Assembly (NCBI RefSeq): GCF_024347355.1
Contig: NZ_AP025467.1
Coordinates: 1-64,000 of the forward strand
Direction of reading: 5' to 3'
DNA length: 64,000 nt
DNA from: Vibrio chagasii
GTDB lineage: Bacteria > Pseudomonadota > Gammaproteobacteria > Enterobacterales > Vibrionaceae
This document shows, piece by piece, positions 46,129 through 55,060 of this stretch. The notes under the pieces are model-generated. The model was not told the origin of the DNA. It was given only the letters and a program-made list of their open reading frames with translations, and made no database searches. Each line of letters starts with the position of its first letter. Position 1 is the first letter of the stretch. Made by a program: the position numbers and the translations under genes.

Positions 46129-46539
46129 ATGGGTAACTTAAAACTATTCAATTCTTCTGCTTCTTGTTCGCTCTCGAGCTGGGAAAGCCCTGCAGCCGAA
46201 TATACAGAGTTAAGCGTTAGTCTAGATTCTATTTTGATCAATAACCCGAACAGTACCTTCCTAGCATATGCGTCAGGCGACTCAATGAATGGAGATGGTA
46301 TTTTTGACGGCGACCTACTATGTATCGATAGAAAACCACAAGCGATGACTGGAAGTATTGTGGTCGTCTACTTAAACGGGTCACTGCTGTGCAAAAAGCT
46401 TGATGTCGAAAGGCGACTACTTCTTTCATCGAATCCTGAACACAAGCCAATCAAAATTGAAGAGGGCGATGACTTCTCAATTGAAGGTACCGTTATTCGC
46501 TCTGTAAGACTTTTCACACCATTACCGGACTTTATATGA
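46129..46539 (+). CDS. umuD: UmuD-type DNA polymerase V subunit
   Basis: 136 residues. S24 peptidase-type protein: Ser52 in YASGDSM and Lys89 in LCKKLD form the self-cleavage dyad. RecA-assisted cleavage gives UmuD', which joins UmuC in the error-prone polymerase. The expected cleavage region reads SCSLSSWESPAAEY, so the scissile pair seems to be Cys-Ser rather than the Cys-Gly of E. coli. Its stop overlaps the umuC start as ATGA. Confidence 0.9.
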   Translation: MGNLKLFNSSASCSLSSWESPAAEYTELSVSLDSILINNPNSTFLAYASGDSMNGDGIFDGDLLCIDRKPQAMTGSIVVVYLNGSLLCKKLDVERRLLLSSNPEHKPIKIEEGDDFSIEGTVIRSVRLFTPLPDFI

Positions 46540-47795
46540 AGCACTTTGCGCTTATCGATGCTAATAGCATGTATGTCAGCTGTGAGTGTGTCTTTCAGCC
46601 GCAGTACCGCAAAAAACCTTGTGTAGTATTGAGTAATAACGATGGCGCTGTAGTGGCTGCTAATAGGCTCGCGGTTGAAGCTGGCATAGCTAAATTCGAG
46701 CCCTATTTTAAGCAAAAGGGAATAATTGATAAAAATGGTATCAAGGTGTTCTCAAGTAACTACGCTCTGTACGCGTCCATCAGTGGACAAATGATGGCTA
46801 CGATCTCTGAGTTTGCGTCCGAATCTCATATCTATTCAATAGATGAGATTTTTTTAAACCTAACTAATGACCTGAAATTGATTCCCGATGTTGTTCAATT
46901 TGGCCAAAAGATTAGGCAAACAGTTTGGCGTGAATGCAGAATACCGGTTTCTTTCGGTAGCGGACCAACGCTCACGCTAAGCAAGCTTGCAAACAAACTG
47001 ACCAAAAGTATTCGTGAATACAACGGTGTCTGTGTCATTAAAACAGAGAAAGATCGCATTGATGCTTTGAAAATGACAAGTGTGAAGGATGTTTGGGGTA
47101 TCGGTCGAGCCTCTGCGAAACGTTTAAAATGGATGGGTATTGATACGGCGTTTGACCTAGCTCTTCTCGGGCCCGAAGAGGCTAGGAGACGTTTTGATAT
47201 CAACATGCAAAGGACGGTACTAGAGTTACAAGGCGAGCCAGCAAAAATGTGGGATGACTGTCGCAAGGACAAGCAGCAGATCATGTCCACGCGTAGTGTA
47301 GGTACCAGAATTCGAACATTAGACGAACTAAAGCAGGCTTTGAGCTTTCATGCTTCAATAGTTGCAAGGAAATGCCGAGATCAAAATAGTTCATGTCTAA
47401 CATTGATGGCATTTGCGAACACATCCCCGTTCGATAACAAACCTCAAAGCTTTAAGGCGATTCACCAATTCGAGTTCCCGAGCTCAGACTCTACGCGATT
47501 CAGCAAAGTAGTGACTGGCATGGCTGAAAGCTTGTTTAAGTCTAATGTTGATTACTACAAAGTTGGTGTCGGCGCACTCCAACTGGTCTCAGACAAACAG
47601 CGGCAAGTAGATTTGTTCGCGGAGCCAGAAGATCCAGCGTTAATGGGGGTTGTCGATAACTTAAATGCTAAGTTTGGTCGGGGTGCTGTATTCTTAGGTG
47701 CCCAGGGAACACGACAAGAGTGGTCGATGAGGAGAGAGTTCTTATCACCGAGCTTTACGACCAGGTTATCAGATTTGCCAGTCATCCAATGCTAA
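46536..47795 (+). CDS. umuC: UmuC-type Y-family DNA polymerase V catalytic subunit
   Basis: 419 residues. Y-family motifs: ALIDANSMYVSCE with the first catalytic Asp, VVLSNNDGAVVAANRLA, HIYSIDEIFLN with the second, then PVSFGSGPTLTLSKLANKL and helix-hairpin-helix VWGIGRASAKRLKWMG. Length is typical. Plasmid-borne umuDC pairs (mucAB, rumAB, impAB) raise survival after DNA damage and induced mutation. Coupled to umuD by overlap, and followed by an unknown 152-residue gene. Confidence 0.93.
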   Translation: MKHFALIDANSMYVSCECVFQPQYRKKPCVVLSNNDGAVVAANRLAVEAGIAKFEPYFKQKGIIDKNGIKVFSSNYALYASISGQMMATISEFASESHIYSIDEIFLNLTNDLKLIPDVVQFGQKIRQTVWRECRIPVSFGSGPTLTLSKLANKLTKSIREYNGVCVIKTEKDRIDALKMTSVKDVWGIGRASAKRLKWMGIDTAFDLALLGPEEARRRFDINMQRTVLELQGEPAKMWDDCRKDKQQIMSTRSVGTRIRTLDELKQALSFHASIVARKCRDQNSSCLTLMAFANTSPFDNKPQSFKAIHQFEFPSSDSTRFSKVVTGMAESLFKSNVDYYKVGVGALQLVSDKQRQVDLFAEPEDPALMGVVDNLNAKFGRGAVFLGAQGTRQEWSMRREFLSPSFTTRLSDLPVIQC

Positions 47796-47859
47796 TTGGT
47801 AGTAATAAAAATAGATTAACGGTAACAATACAGTATCGAAACAATGGGATAGAGTGAGT

Positions 47860-48318
47860 ATGGAGTTTAGAGAAGGCGCCGATACGCGATTTATGTCAAT
47901 GACTGACAAGGCAATAAAACTACACATACCGACACCTGACGACAACATTTCGTATCATTCACTCGGGCATTTGAAGCTCGGGGTGGGCCAAACTTATAAG
48001 AAGGCTATCAAGTTGAGAAATACAGTCGGCAAAGAGCTTTGGAAATCTCATTGGCCAAAAATTGTATCTGATCCGTATTTCTTGTCTTCCTTACCTAAGA
48101 ATTTGGAGCCGTTGTTAATGGTTACCAAAAGTGGCCAAAAGTACTATCGAGCAATGCCAACGATAAACGGCAAGCGGAAATGCATAAAAAGAAGTGTCAA
48201 TAAATATGGGAAGCTTGGGGCCTATTTACAATGCAAAAAAGAACTTCTAGATGCTTACGAAGAGTACTTGCCAATTTTGAGCTACATGGGGAGGCTACCT
48301 ACGATTAAATTACACTAA
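47860..48318 (+). CDS. Hypothetical protein after umuC
   Basis: 152 residues from ATG at 47860 (GTG at 47854 is possible). Basic, soluble, not recognised. Contains LKLGVGQTYKKAIKLRNTVG and a positively charged KRKCIKRSVNKYGK stretch. Could bind DNA. A weak stem-loop follows the stop. Confidence 0.5.
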   Translation: MEFREGADTRFMSMTDKAIKLHIPTPDDNISYHSLGHLKLGVGQTYKKAIKLRNTVGKELWKSHWPKIVSDPYFLSSLPKNLEPLLMVTKSGQKYYRAMPTINGKRKCIKRSVNKYGKLGAYLQCKKELLDAYEEYLPILSYMGRLPTIKLH

Positions 48319-48367
48319 AGGGCAAGAGCCGGACCACCAGGCCCTTGCGGTATATCGGTGTGAATTC

Positions 48368-48715
48368 TTACCAAGAGAAAGCTACCCACCGATAATCTCT
48401 AGCTTTAGATGGCGGGTGGTCATTCGACTGCGGGTTTACCAAATAACTGCAGATCATCAAAACTGCATAGCCGTCACTGGCTTGGTAACCGGTACTAACT
48501 TTGAACTCTTCCAATTCAGGCTGGTTCATGGCCTTCAGTTCACCAAAAGCAAACTTTTCGCCGTTGTATGTACAACCTTCAGACTCTTCCACATTCCAAG
48601 CATTATATGGACCCAATTTAGGTTCTTTGGCACCAATACTATGCGATAGCAAAATAGCCATCGAAAGCGTTGTCATTGTTGATACTGCTTTACGGTTAAG
48701 CACTTTGGCCCCCAC
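48368..48715 (-). CDS. Secreted hypothetical protein
   Basis: 115 residues with a signal peptide (STMTTLSMAILLSHSIGA). GTG at 48715 overlaps the stop of the preceding gene as TAGTG, suggesting translational coupling, but an inner ATG at 48676 also gives a complete signal peptide. Two cysteines in the mature part (GCTYNGE and ICSYL). Not recognised. Paired with the broken lipoprotein gene upstream. Confidence 0.55.
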   Translation of the reverse strand: MGAKVLNRKAVSTMTTLSMAILLSHSIGAKEPKLGPYNAWNVEESEGCTYNGEKFAFGELKAMNQPELEEFKVSTGYQASDGYAVLMICSYLVNPQSNDHPPSKARDYRWVAFSW

Positions 48716-49109
48716 TAGTAATATTTGTAGTAGTAATCATGGTTGTACGTCCGTGCCCAATTTGAATCCAAATTAAACAGCGCACAGGCAGTACAAATTA
48801 GCGAGTCATCTTTAAGAATGAACTCAGTGTCTAAGCCCTCAACCAAACTTGAGTTGGCCATATATACGGTAATTTTTTGACCTTCTTTGGAGTATTCTTT
48901 TTCTAAAACTCCATGGTCAGTAATAAACCGGACCCGCTCATCAAAAACAGCAAAGCTATTGGTGTTCTGCAGCCCTTCAAAGACTGCCTTAAAAGGGGGG
49001 GTGAAATGGGAATGGCAACAGACTGGGGTTCGTTAGGGCTCAATAACGTCTGTTCCTTACATCCTAGAATACCTACAATGACAGGCAAAGCAAATGACCA
49101 CTTCTTCAT
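48715..49109 (-). pseudogene. Lipoprotein gene split by a frameshift at a C7 run
   Basis: The first frame from 49109 encodes a signal peptide with lipobox (VIVGILGCKEQ) and about 40 more residues. The coding content then moves to the -1 frame near 48995-49005 at a run of seven C on the coding strand. The second frame runs FKAVFEGLQNTNSFAVFDER on to YYYKYY and ends at 48715. One extra C would fuse the two into a single protein of about 130 residues. It could be a pseudogene, a phase-variable gene, a programmed -1 shift or a sequencing error. Confidence 0.7.
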
Positions 49110-49262
49110 TTAAACTCTCCATTTTCAAATAAAATACAATATATGTCTTTTGCTGGTGGAAATTCAAACAACCTATGAATACAAATCGACCGATGTTACT
49201 TGATTAAAATAATATATTAACTTATATTGAGTGCTAATTATTGGTAATTAATAGGCTAATGT

Positions 49263-50648
49263 ATGTTCGTTACGAAGATGTTCAACTACTCGCTCAAACA
49301 CCTTAAAAACGGTGCAGCAAGAATCTATTTGCAAAATACACAAGCTCTAAAAGCTTCTGGGTTTAATGCAGAAGGTGCAATACGCATTGAATATTCGAAA
49401 TTAAAGGTCGAGATTCTGAGTGATAAATGTGGAACGAACTCGGTTCAAGACACTAGCCGTGGAGAGCTAATTGAGATCCGAAATAAGACTCTCGCCGAGT
49501 GTTTTTCAGGACTCGATAGAGTAATCATAACCTTTAGAAGCGGTAAAATTATCATCTCTGCTTCTAAGGCTGATATAGATAGGCTAAAGAGAGAGGCGCG
49601 TCTATCGGCTAGCATCAAAAGAGGAAAAGTCACCTTTGGAAGCCTGTACAGCGGTATTGGGCTTACGTCTCTAGCACTGAAGCTTGGTTTGAAAAGGACA
49701 GGATTAGATACAGTGCAGGCGTTTAGTACGGATATTGATGAGCTCGCACTTTCTGTTCAAGTTGAAGGGAATCCTATTTGGGAAGAACATTTGAAAAATG
49801 CAGTTGTTATTGCCGATGATATATCAAACATCGATTTTAGTTCAGTACCGCAAGTAGACGTACTGGAGATTGGATATCCATGTTACAACCAATCAACGTT
49901 GTGCCCAAAGACTCAAAGAGATCTTGAACACCCCAAGGTCGGAAGTAAATTTATACCAACGGTCAACGCGATTAAACAACTCAACCCTGCTGTAATAATC
50001 ATTGAGTGTGCGGTTCCGTTCTTACAGAGCAAAACATACTCTTTAATTAAAAAAGAAATTCAGGGATACCAGTTTGAAGAGGCACGTATCTCAGGGTATG
50101 ACCATGGAGATTTTGAAGAGCGTAAGCGTTGCTTTATCTTGGCAACATCAAAGGGATTAAACCGAGCGAACCTTGATGATTTCCAGCCAAAACAAATAAC
50201 GGATAGACCTCAAATCAAGTCAATAATGGAAACTGTGCCACTGGGAGACAAAGCCTGGAAGGAAATGCAGCACGTAAAAGATAAACTGACGGATCCAAGA
50301 TTGAACTTTAAGCACAAGGTGTACAGTGGGAACGAAACAAAAATAGCTGCCATACCTGCTACATACAATTCACCAAAAATCGGCTCTCCAATGATTCAGG
50401 CAGAAGGGTCGCACTTACAAAGACTGTTTACCTACGTTGAGCATAGCCGAATCCGAGAAGTGCCGAAAAAGCTTTTTTCAGTCTTAGACAGCGTAGCTAA
50501 AGGTAAACACCCATTAGTGAGTAAGCGTGGCAACGTTACAGCGGTGCAAAGGATGTTAGGCAACGGAGTAAGTCCTAAAGCGTGGAGAAACGCGGGAGAG
50601 TTTGTAGGGCGTTACCTAATAAGCCAAAAGCTAACATTGTCGACCTAA
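49263..50648 (+). CDS. C5 cytosine methyltransferase-like protein
   Basis: 461 residues. Motif I FGSLYSGIG is at residue 125, motif II-like VQAFSTDIDE, a Pro-Cys in EIGYPCYNQST at residues 206-207 where Dcm enzymes have PPCQ, IIECAVPFL at 246-254 where they have ENV, and a late ERKRCFILA like motif VIII. The fold of a DNA C5-methyltransferase seems intact but the two key motifs are diverged, so base specificity or even the reaction may differ. The N-terminal 120 residues are an extra domain. No restriction enzyme gene is adjacent. Confidence 0.72.
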   Translation: MFVTKMFNYSLKHLKNGAARIYLQNTQALKASGFNAEGAIRIEYSKLKVEILSDKCGTNSVQDTSRGELIEIRNKTLAECFSGLDRVIITFRSGKIIISASKADIDRLKREARLSASIKRGKVTFGSLYSGIGLTSLALKLGLKRTGLDTVQAFSTDIDELALSVQVEGNPIWEEHLKNAVVIADDISNIDFSSVPQVDVLEIGYPCYNQSTLCPKTQRDLEHPKVGSKFIPTVNAIKQLNPAVIIIECAVPFLQSKTYSLIKKEIQGYQFEEARISGYDHGDFEERKRCFILATSKGLNRANLDDFQPKQITDRPQIKSIMETVPLGDKAWKEMQHVKDKLTDPRLNFKHKVYSGNETKIAAIPATYNSPKIGSPMIQAEGSHLQRLFTYVEHSRIREVPKKLFSVLDSVAKGKHPLVSKRGNVTAVQRMLGNGVSPKAWRNAGEFVGRYLISQKLTLST

Positions 50649-50735
50649 TAGTTAGGCTCACAATTCCCAATGGATGCATAGTTGTCGTCATACAATAGTG
50701 TGTGTTGCTTCAAAAGGAGCTGGTAGGTAAACGGA

Positions 50736-51308
50736 ATGTTACTTTTTAAAAAACTCATATCCATAATTTTACTAAGCGCTGTTGTTTACTCTTTTGCATA
50801 CGTGATTATCTTAACAGCTTCAATTTCGAGTCAAATCAAATCTTCTGAGCTGATGCCGGTGCATGATTCAAATAGCGAAGATGTAAGCGAGGTCTTGAGC
50901 CACCTGAAAACGCAAAGGGCGGAATACTTCGAAGGAGACTTTGGTGAAGATTTAACTCTGCATATAGTCCAATTAGAAGAAGACGAACAACCATTTGGCA
51001 AAGCTCAAAATCATGAACTTAATGAGACGGAGGTAAACCTTTCTCAATGTTTGTCGACGCCATTTTACGTTACACACCACTTCGCATCGTTCATCATATA
51101 TAGCGTTGTAGTGTACTTTGTGGCCGCCATAATCCATATACTACTTAAAAGTAGTGTTAAAAGTGGCCGGTTACTAGTTATTACCAGCGCTATAACTTCA
51201 AGTCCATTTACGATTTTCATGGCAGTAGGACTAACGCAAATTGTGATAAGCTGCCTGCCATTTACTCAATATATACATTTTGCTACCGTACTAATTACAA
51301 CACTGTAA
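50736..51308 (+). CDS. Membrane protein
   Basis: 190 residues. N-terminal membrane segment (ISIILLSAVVYSFAYVIIL), a periplasmic acidic loop of about 70 residues, then two more segments (SFIIYSVVVYFVAAIIHILL and TSSPFTIFMAVGLTQIVI). Not recognised. AAAGGAG lies 19 bases before the ATG, with a nearer GGTAGG. Confidence 0.55.
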   Translation: MLLFKKLISIILLSAVVYSFAYVIILTASISSQIKSSELMPVHDSNSEDVSEVLSHLKTQRAEYFEGDFGEDLTLHIVQLEEDEQPFGKAQNHELNETEVNLSQCLSTPFYVTHHFASFIIYSVVVYFVAAIIHILLKSSVKSGRLLVITSAITSSPFTIFMAVGLTQIVISCLPFTQYIHFATVLITTL

Positions 51309-51342
51309 CGTGAACTGTAGTTTATATGGAAATACCATGTCA

Positions 51343-51379
51343 GGAAGGTAAGCTAAAACACTTTTGCCCCATTCCTTCT
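51343..51379 (+). repeat. Intergenic repeat E, copy 1
   Basis: Contains GGTAAGCTAAAACACTTTTG and then a pyrimidine-rich end (CATTCCTTC). A second copy lies at 53279-53313. Confidence 0.6.
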
Positions 51380-51566
51380 CAGCGCTAAAGTCTAATCACA
51401 ATCTGCAATTGTAAGTTTACCTTACCTGTAGTTATCCGAGAGAGTGTCGACGTAAGCTTTTTAAAAATTATGCGTCATCTTGCAATCTAGTGCTCAACAC
51501 ACCTCACTAAGCTATTGATTATCGGTTATAATAAGTAGATTTTTATCCATTAATTAAATTGTAGAA

Positions 51567-52391
51567 ATGAATATTGAATTTTTATCGAATGACTTTGAAA
51601 AGGTCAGTTACTTAAGTAACTTGCTTACTAGCCACGCTACTGGTGGAGATGCTGATAATTCCGAATATATTCAGCTTCGTCATGAATTACTAAAAGATTC
51701 CACTTTAGCACCAATGCTCCCAGGTTGGTTGAAGCTCCACAGAGACCTGGGTTCATTTTGGGGGTTCATCAAAAATAAGTTTGGTACTTATGCGGAAAGG
51801 CGTACTTATCTCTCTGAAGAATTTGCACCTGTTTGTAATTTCTTGGAGTTTGGCGATACACCTACTTTAAAATCAACGGAACCACCATTTAAGACTCAAC
51901 AGCATATGCCGCAAAGTTCATTTCTAGTTACAGAAGTAAAACCTAAGAAAGACAAAGTGTTTATCGTGCATGGACGCGATAATGAAGCGAAACAAGAAGT
52001 AGCAAGATTTGTCGATAGCGTAGGTTTAACTCCAATTATCCTTCATGAGCAAGCAAGTGGAGGCAAAACTATTATTGAAAAAATTGAGCACTATGCTGAT
52101 GAAGTCGGGTTTGCTTTGGTTCTCTATACGGCTTGTGACCTTGGTCGAGGCATTCATGAGACAAAAGTTCATCCTAAGCAACGAGCAAGGCAGAATGTTG
52201 TTTTTGAACATGGTTACCTAATGGCCAAATTAGATCGAGGAAATGTTTGTGCTCTCGTTAAAGGCGACATCGAAACTCCAAATGATATCAGTGGTGTTGT
52301 ATATGTAGATCTTGATGTGGCAGGCGCATGGAAAACTGAGGTAGCTCAAGAACTTAAAGCCAGTGGTTATACCCTAAAAGAGTTTTTCTAG
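51567..52391 (+). CDS. TIR-like nucleotide-binding protein (PF10137 type)
   Basis: 274 residues. The C-terminal half from residue 130 is a TIR-like domain: KVFIVHGRDNEAKQEVARF, then PIILHEQASGGKTIIEKIE, RARQNVVFEHGYLMAKL with Glu214 in the usual catalytic position, and GVVYVDLDVAGAWKTEVAQE. The first 130 residues are a helical domain not recognised, possibly a sensor. Members of this family are predicted NAD-cleaving effectors and occur in anti-phage islands. No cyclic-nucleotide synthase is adjacent. Confidence 0.82.
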   Translation: MNIEFLSNDFEKVSYLSNLLTSHATGGDADNSEYIQLRHELLKDSTLAPMLPGWLKLHRDLGSFWGFIKNKFGTYAERRTYLSEEFAPVCNFLEFGDTPTLKSTEPPFKTQQHMPQSSFLVTEVKPKKDKVFIVHGRDNEAKQEVARFVDSVGLTPIILHEQASGGKTIIEKIEHYADEVGFALVLYTACDLGRGIHETKVHPKQRARQNVVFEHGYLMAKLDRGNVCALVKGDIETPNDISGVVYVDLDVAGAWKTEVAQELKASGYTLKEFF

Positions 52392-52412
52392 TTCATTTTA
52401 AGGTACGTTCAA

Positions 52413-52459
52413 CAATACTTTTCTGGTGCGATGTTACCCATCGCACTAGCTCTTCACGA
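52413..52459. repeat. Intergenic repeat A, copy 1, with hairpin
   Basis: Holds perfect arms GTGCGATG/CATCGCAC with a TTACC loop (52426-52446). A second copy at 61029-61075 keeps both arms with the loop changed to TTAAC. The AT ends differ. A leftward 63-codon frame covers this region and is not called. Confidence 0.65.
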
Positions 52460-52596
52460 ATCGCAACCTGAAACACTATCAAGCCCTGGGGTGCAAGCCA
52501 AGGTCGTCTATCGTGTCGAAATCGACCATGTTGATTAGCAGGAAGTGATTCATCTGCTTTTACACCGAAATTCTCCTTAAACATTATTGGTAACCT

Positions 52597-53013
52597 ATGA
52601 CTGTAGAAATGATAAAAACATTGCTGAACATTCGCGCACTTCGAGCCTTCTCACGTGAATTAACGTTAGAGCAACTTGAAGAAGCGCTCGATAAACTCAC
52701 GACCGTATGTCTTGAGCGTGTCGAAATCGAAGAGGCGGCCGAACAAGCGCGTGCAGAGAAAGAAGAAAAAGTGGCTCAACTTGCCGCACACATCGAACAA
52801 GAAGGCATTGAAGTTGAAGCGTTAATTGCCGCGCTGTCGGGACACTCGGCAAAGAAAACGAAAGGGAAGCGTACACCACGCCCCGCTAAATATCGTTATA
52901 CGGATGAACAAGGTTCAGAGAAGACTTGGACAGGTCAGGGCCGAACGCCTTCAGCCATTCAAGAGCAGCTTGATTCGGGCGTGTCTCTGGATGAGTTCTT
53001 GATTGAGAAATAG
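52597..53013 (+). CDS. hns: H-NS-family nucleoid protein
   Basis: 138 residues. Two-part H-NS layout: N-terminal oligomerisation coiled coil (LLNIRALRAFSRELTLEQLE, EEALDKL) matching Vibrio VicH almost word for word, a charged linker, then the DNA-binding C-terminus KYRYTDEQGSEKTWTGQGRT with SLDEFLI. It binds and silences AT-rich DNA. On a plasmid it probably limits the cost of carrying the element or modulates host H-NS. Followed by a strong terminator. Confidence 0.93.
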   Translation: MTVEMIKTLLNIRALRAFSRELTLEQLEEALDKLTTVCLERVEIEEAAEQARAEKEEKVAQLAAHIEQEGIEVEALIAALSGHSAKKTKGKRTPRPAKYRYTDEQGSEKTWTGQGRTPSAIQEQLDSGVSLDEFLIEK

Positions 53014-53134
53014 GGCTCACTCTCTCCCAAGTAAGTTGCTGCACGACACTAAGTGCCGTTACGTTAAATAAGGAATGCATTACCACAGGTAAAACATTTA
53101 AAATCATAATATTAAAGCTACTTTTACTTGTGAG

Positions 53135-53165
53135 AAGAACGGCTGCCGGTTGGGGGCCGTTCTTT
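53135..53165 (+). terminator. Terminator after hns
   Basis: Arms AAGAACGGC and GCCGTTCTT with a GC-rich loop, followed by T residues; 122 bases after the hns stop. Confidence 0.75.
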
Positions 53166-53278
53166 GTTACGGAGTCACGCGATTGAACTGTAGGAAGACA
53201 ATAGTTTGTCGATTCCAATAAAGTCTGTTATGTAAATAAAGATTGATCGATTTTTGGCTGTATCTAGTCAGACGGGGC

Positions 53279-53313
53279 GGAGGTAAGCTAAAACACTTTT
53301 GTCCAAAACCTTC
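53279..53313 (+). repeat. Intergenic repeat E, copy 2
   Basis: Shares GGTAAGCTAAAACACTTTTG with 51343-51379 and a similar pyrimidine tail. Confidence 0.6.
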
Positions 53314-53370
53314 ACAGGCTGAATTTTTACCCGTGGCACTTTCTAACTCAAAAGTGCCCCGAAATGCGTT

Positions 53371-53638
53371 AGACCAAATACTCTACGGAATTAAGGGGCG
53401 TGCGTTTTCCCTATCAAATCTAATCAGACGAAAGATAAGGCCATGCTCATTTGGAGTGCAATCAGAGTGAAAATCGTATTGCTAGAAATCCGCCGGAGTT
53501 ATACGGAAACTTTCGGCAATTTCTGAAGTTAACACCATGACGCTAGGCAATACGAGCATTAAATTGAGCTTGAGTATGATTAGCGTTATGCTTGGTCGCA
53601 AATAATTACGGAAAAAATCCGTCGATAAAGCGTTATAC
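53371..53638 (+). repeat. Intergenic repeat R, copy 1
   Basis: About 270 bases that match 55261-55535 for most of their length, for example GTTATACGGAAACTTTCGGC and TTAGCGTTATG. It ends in GTTATAC just upstream of the AlbA_2 gene. Local stems include ACGGA/TCCGT. It resembles the half-site end of an integron attC, but is longer. Confidence 0.65.
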
Positions 53639-53642
53639 GATT
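53632..53642 (+). repeat. Left terminal repeat of AlbA_2 cassette-like unit
   Basis: GTTATACGATT at 53632-53642 has its exact reverse complement AATCGTATAAC at 55061-55071, so the AlbA_2 gene is bracketed by an 11-bp inverted repeat. Confidence 0.65.
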
Positions 53643-53673
53643 AGTTGGCAATAGAGCAATAAAGGATAAATTT

Positions 53674-55059
53674 GTGGAAATAAAAGTAATAAGTCCTGAA
53701 GAGGCTTTACATTACTGTGAACGGGAAGAAGATCATTTCTTTGACAGAAAAGCTTTTAAAATTAAAGGTGAGAAACTGCAAAAAATCGCAGTTGCATTCG
53801 CAAATGCTGATGGCGGTGAGTTTGTTGTTGGAATTGCAGATGACAAGGAAGAGAGTGACCCCGCTAAAAGATGGCAACCTGGTGAAAATATTGAGGCTTT
53901 CAATAATATTATTCAGAGTTTGAGTGATCCGTCGCCATCTATCGACTTTGAGTGTAAATTTCTAAGACAAGAAGGAGTTAGAGGTTATGTTCTTCTTGTG
54001 AAGATAGAGAAAGGCTTACAAGTTCACGAAACATCTCAAAAGAAAGTAATTATAAGAAAAGGAGCTCAATCGTTAGAGTTAAAAGGTGCATTAAAAATCC
54101 AAGAGCTTAACTATGCTAAAGGTCTGAAGTCTTGTGAAGATGATTTAGTTCCAGATGCATCAATCGATGATTTAGAAACATCCAACGTTCTCAAAGAGTA
54201 TTTAGAACACTTGCCATCGAATCATTTAGATGCTGTTGAGTTTTTAACCAAACAGAATTTGGTTGATCGGAAAACTTGGGTTCCAAAAGTAGCATCCCTT
54301 TTACTTTTTTCCGAAAACCCTTCAAATGATATTCCAAGAGCTTGTGCAATTCGAATTGCCCGTTATGACACCAAGGACGATGAGCCAGAAAGAGACTCTT
54401 TGACCGATGACCTGATTACAATAGAAGGTCCCTTGATAAGCCAAATTGAAGATACGTACAATAAACTCGTTGAGCTTTATAGTAAGAACTTAGTTTGGAC
54501 ATTGGACGGCTTAAAGCCTCAAAGCTATCCAAAAGAAACATTATGGGAGTTTCTTGTAAATGCAGTTATCCATCGCGACTATTCAATTTCTGATCACGTC
54601 CATGTAGGTGTTTTTAAAGATCGTATTGAAATAAAAAGTCCAGGGAAATTGCCAGGTTTCGTAAAAGTTGACAATATTCTGGATAGTCGCTTCTCTCGAA
54701 ATTCAAAGCTGGTTCGCTTCTTATCTCGTTACCCAGGGGCGCCTAACAAAGATCTTGGTGAAGGTGTAAATACTGCTTTTCATCGCATGGATGAGTTTGG
54801 TCTGAAAGCCCCAAGTATTGTAGAAGATGGAAATTATGTTCGAGTATCTATCTATCATGCGTCGAAGCTACTACCAGAAGATTCGATTACCGCTTTTGTT
54901 AAAAAGCACGGTTCAATCAACAACCAACAAGCTCGTGACCTTACCGGTATAAGAGAAGCTGAGAAAATCACGACTATATTTGGCAAACTCAGAGATCAAC
55001 AAGTCTTGCTGAAAAGTGATGCTAAGGCAGTGAAAGACGTTGTTTGGACAATAGCGTAA
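53674..55059 (+). CDS. AlbA_2 / HATPase-domain putative regulator
   Basis: 461 residues. Residues about 10-135 are an AlbA_2 (Schlafen-type) domain: AFANADGGEFVVGIADDKEE and KKVIIRKGAQSLELKG. Residues 295-390 form a GHKL-type ATPase-like C-terminal region with LWEFLVNAVIHRDYS, IKSPGKLPGF and VRFLSRYPGAPNKDLGEGV. A short winged helix (HGSINNQQARDLTGI) ends the protein. Such proteins are annotated as transcriptional regulators or defence proteins. GTG start at 53674 with AAAGGA upstream. The gene sits inside a cassette-like unit bounded by an 11-bp inverted repeat. Confidence 0.85.
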   Translation: MEIKVISPEEALHYCEREEDHFFDRKAFKIKGEKLQKIAVAFANADGGEFVVGIADDKEESDPAKRWQPGENIEAFNNIIQSLSDPSPSIDFECKFLRQEGVRGYVLLVKIEKGLQVHETSQKKVIIRKGAQSLELKGALKIQELNYAKGLKSCEDDLVPDASIDDLETSNVLKEYLEHLPSNHLDAVEFLTKQNLVDRKTWVPKVASLLLFSENPSNDIPRACAIRIARYDTKDDEPERDSLTDDLITIEGPLISQIEDTYNKLVELYSKNLVWTLDGLKPQSYPKETLWEFLVNAVIHRDYSISDHVHVGVFKDRIEIKSPGKLPGFVKVDNILDSRFSRNSKLVRFLSRYPGAPNKDLGEGVNTAFHRMDEFGLKAPSIVEDGNYVRVSIYHASKLLPEDSITAFVKKHGSINNQQARDLTGIREAEKITTIFGKLRDQQVLLKSDAKAVKDVVWTIA

Positions 55060-55060
55060 T

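Noticed and set aside
52393..52584. 63-codon leftward frame between the TIR-like gene and hns
   Set aside because: Only twelve bases from the hns start in opposite directions, with weak ribosome site. It covers repeat A, and copy 2 of that block keeps only a short similar peptide (LVRWLTSH against LVRWVTSH), so it may be a remnant, but not a supported gene.
53243..53470. 75-codon frame in repeat E/R region
   Set aside because: The equivalent frame in the second R copy is broken by a stop, and only a few residues (LDQIL) are shared, so coding is not supported.
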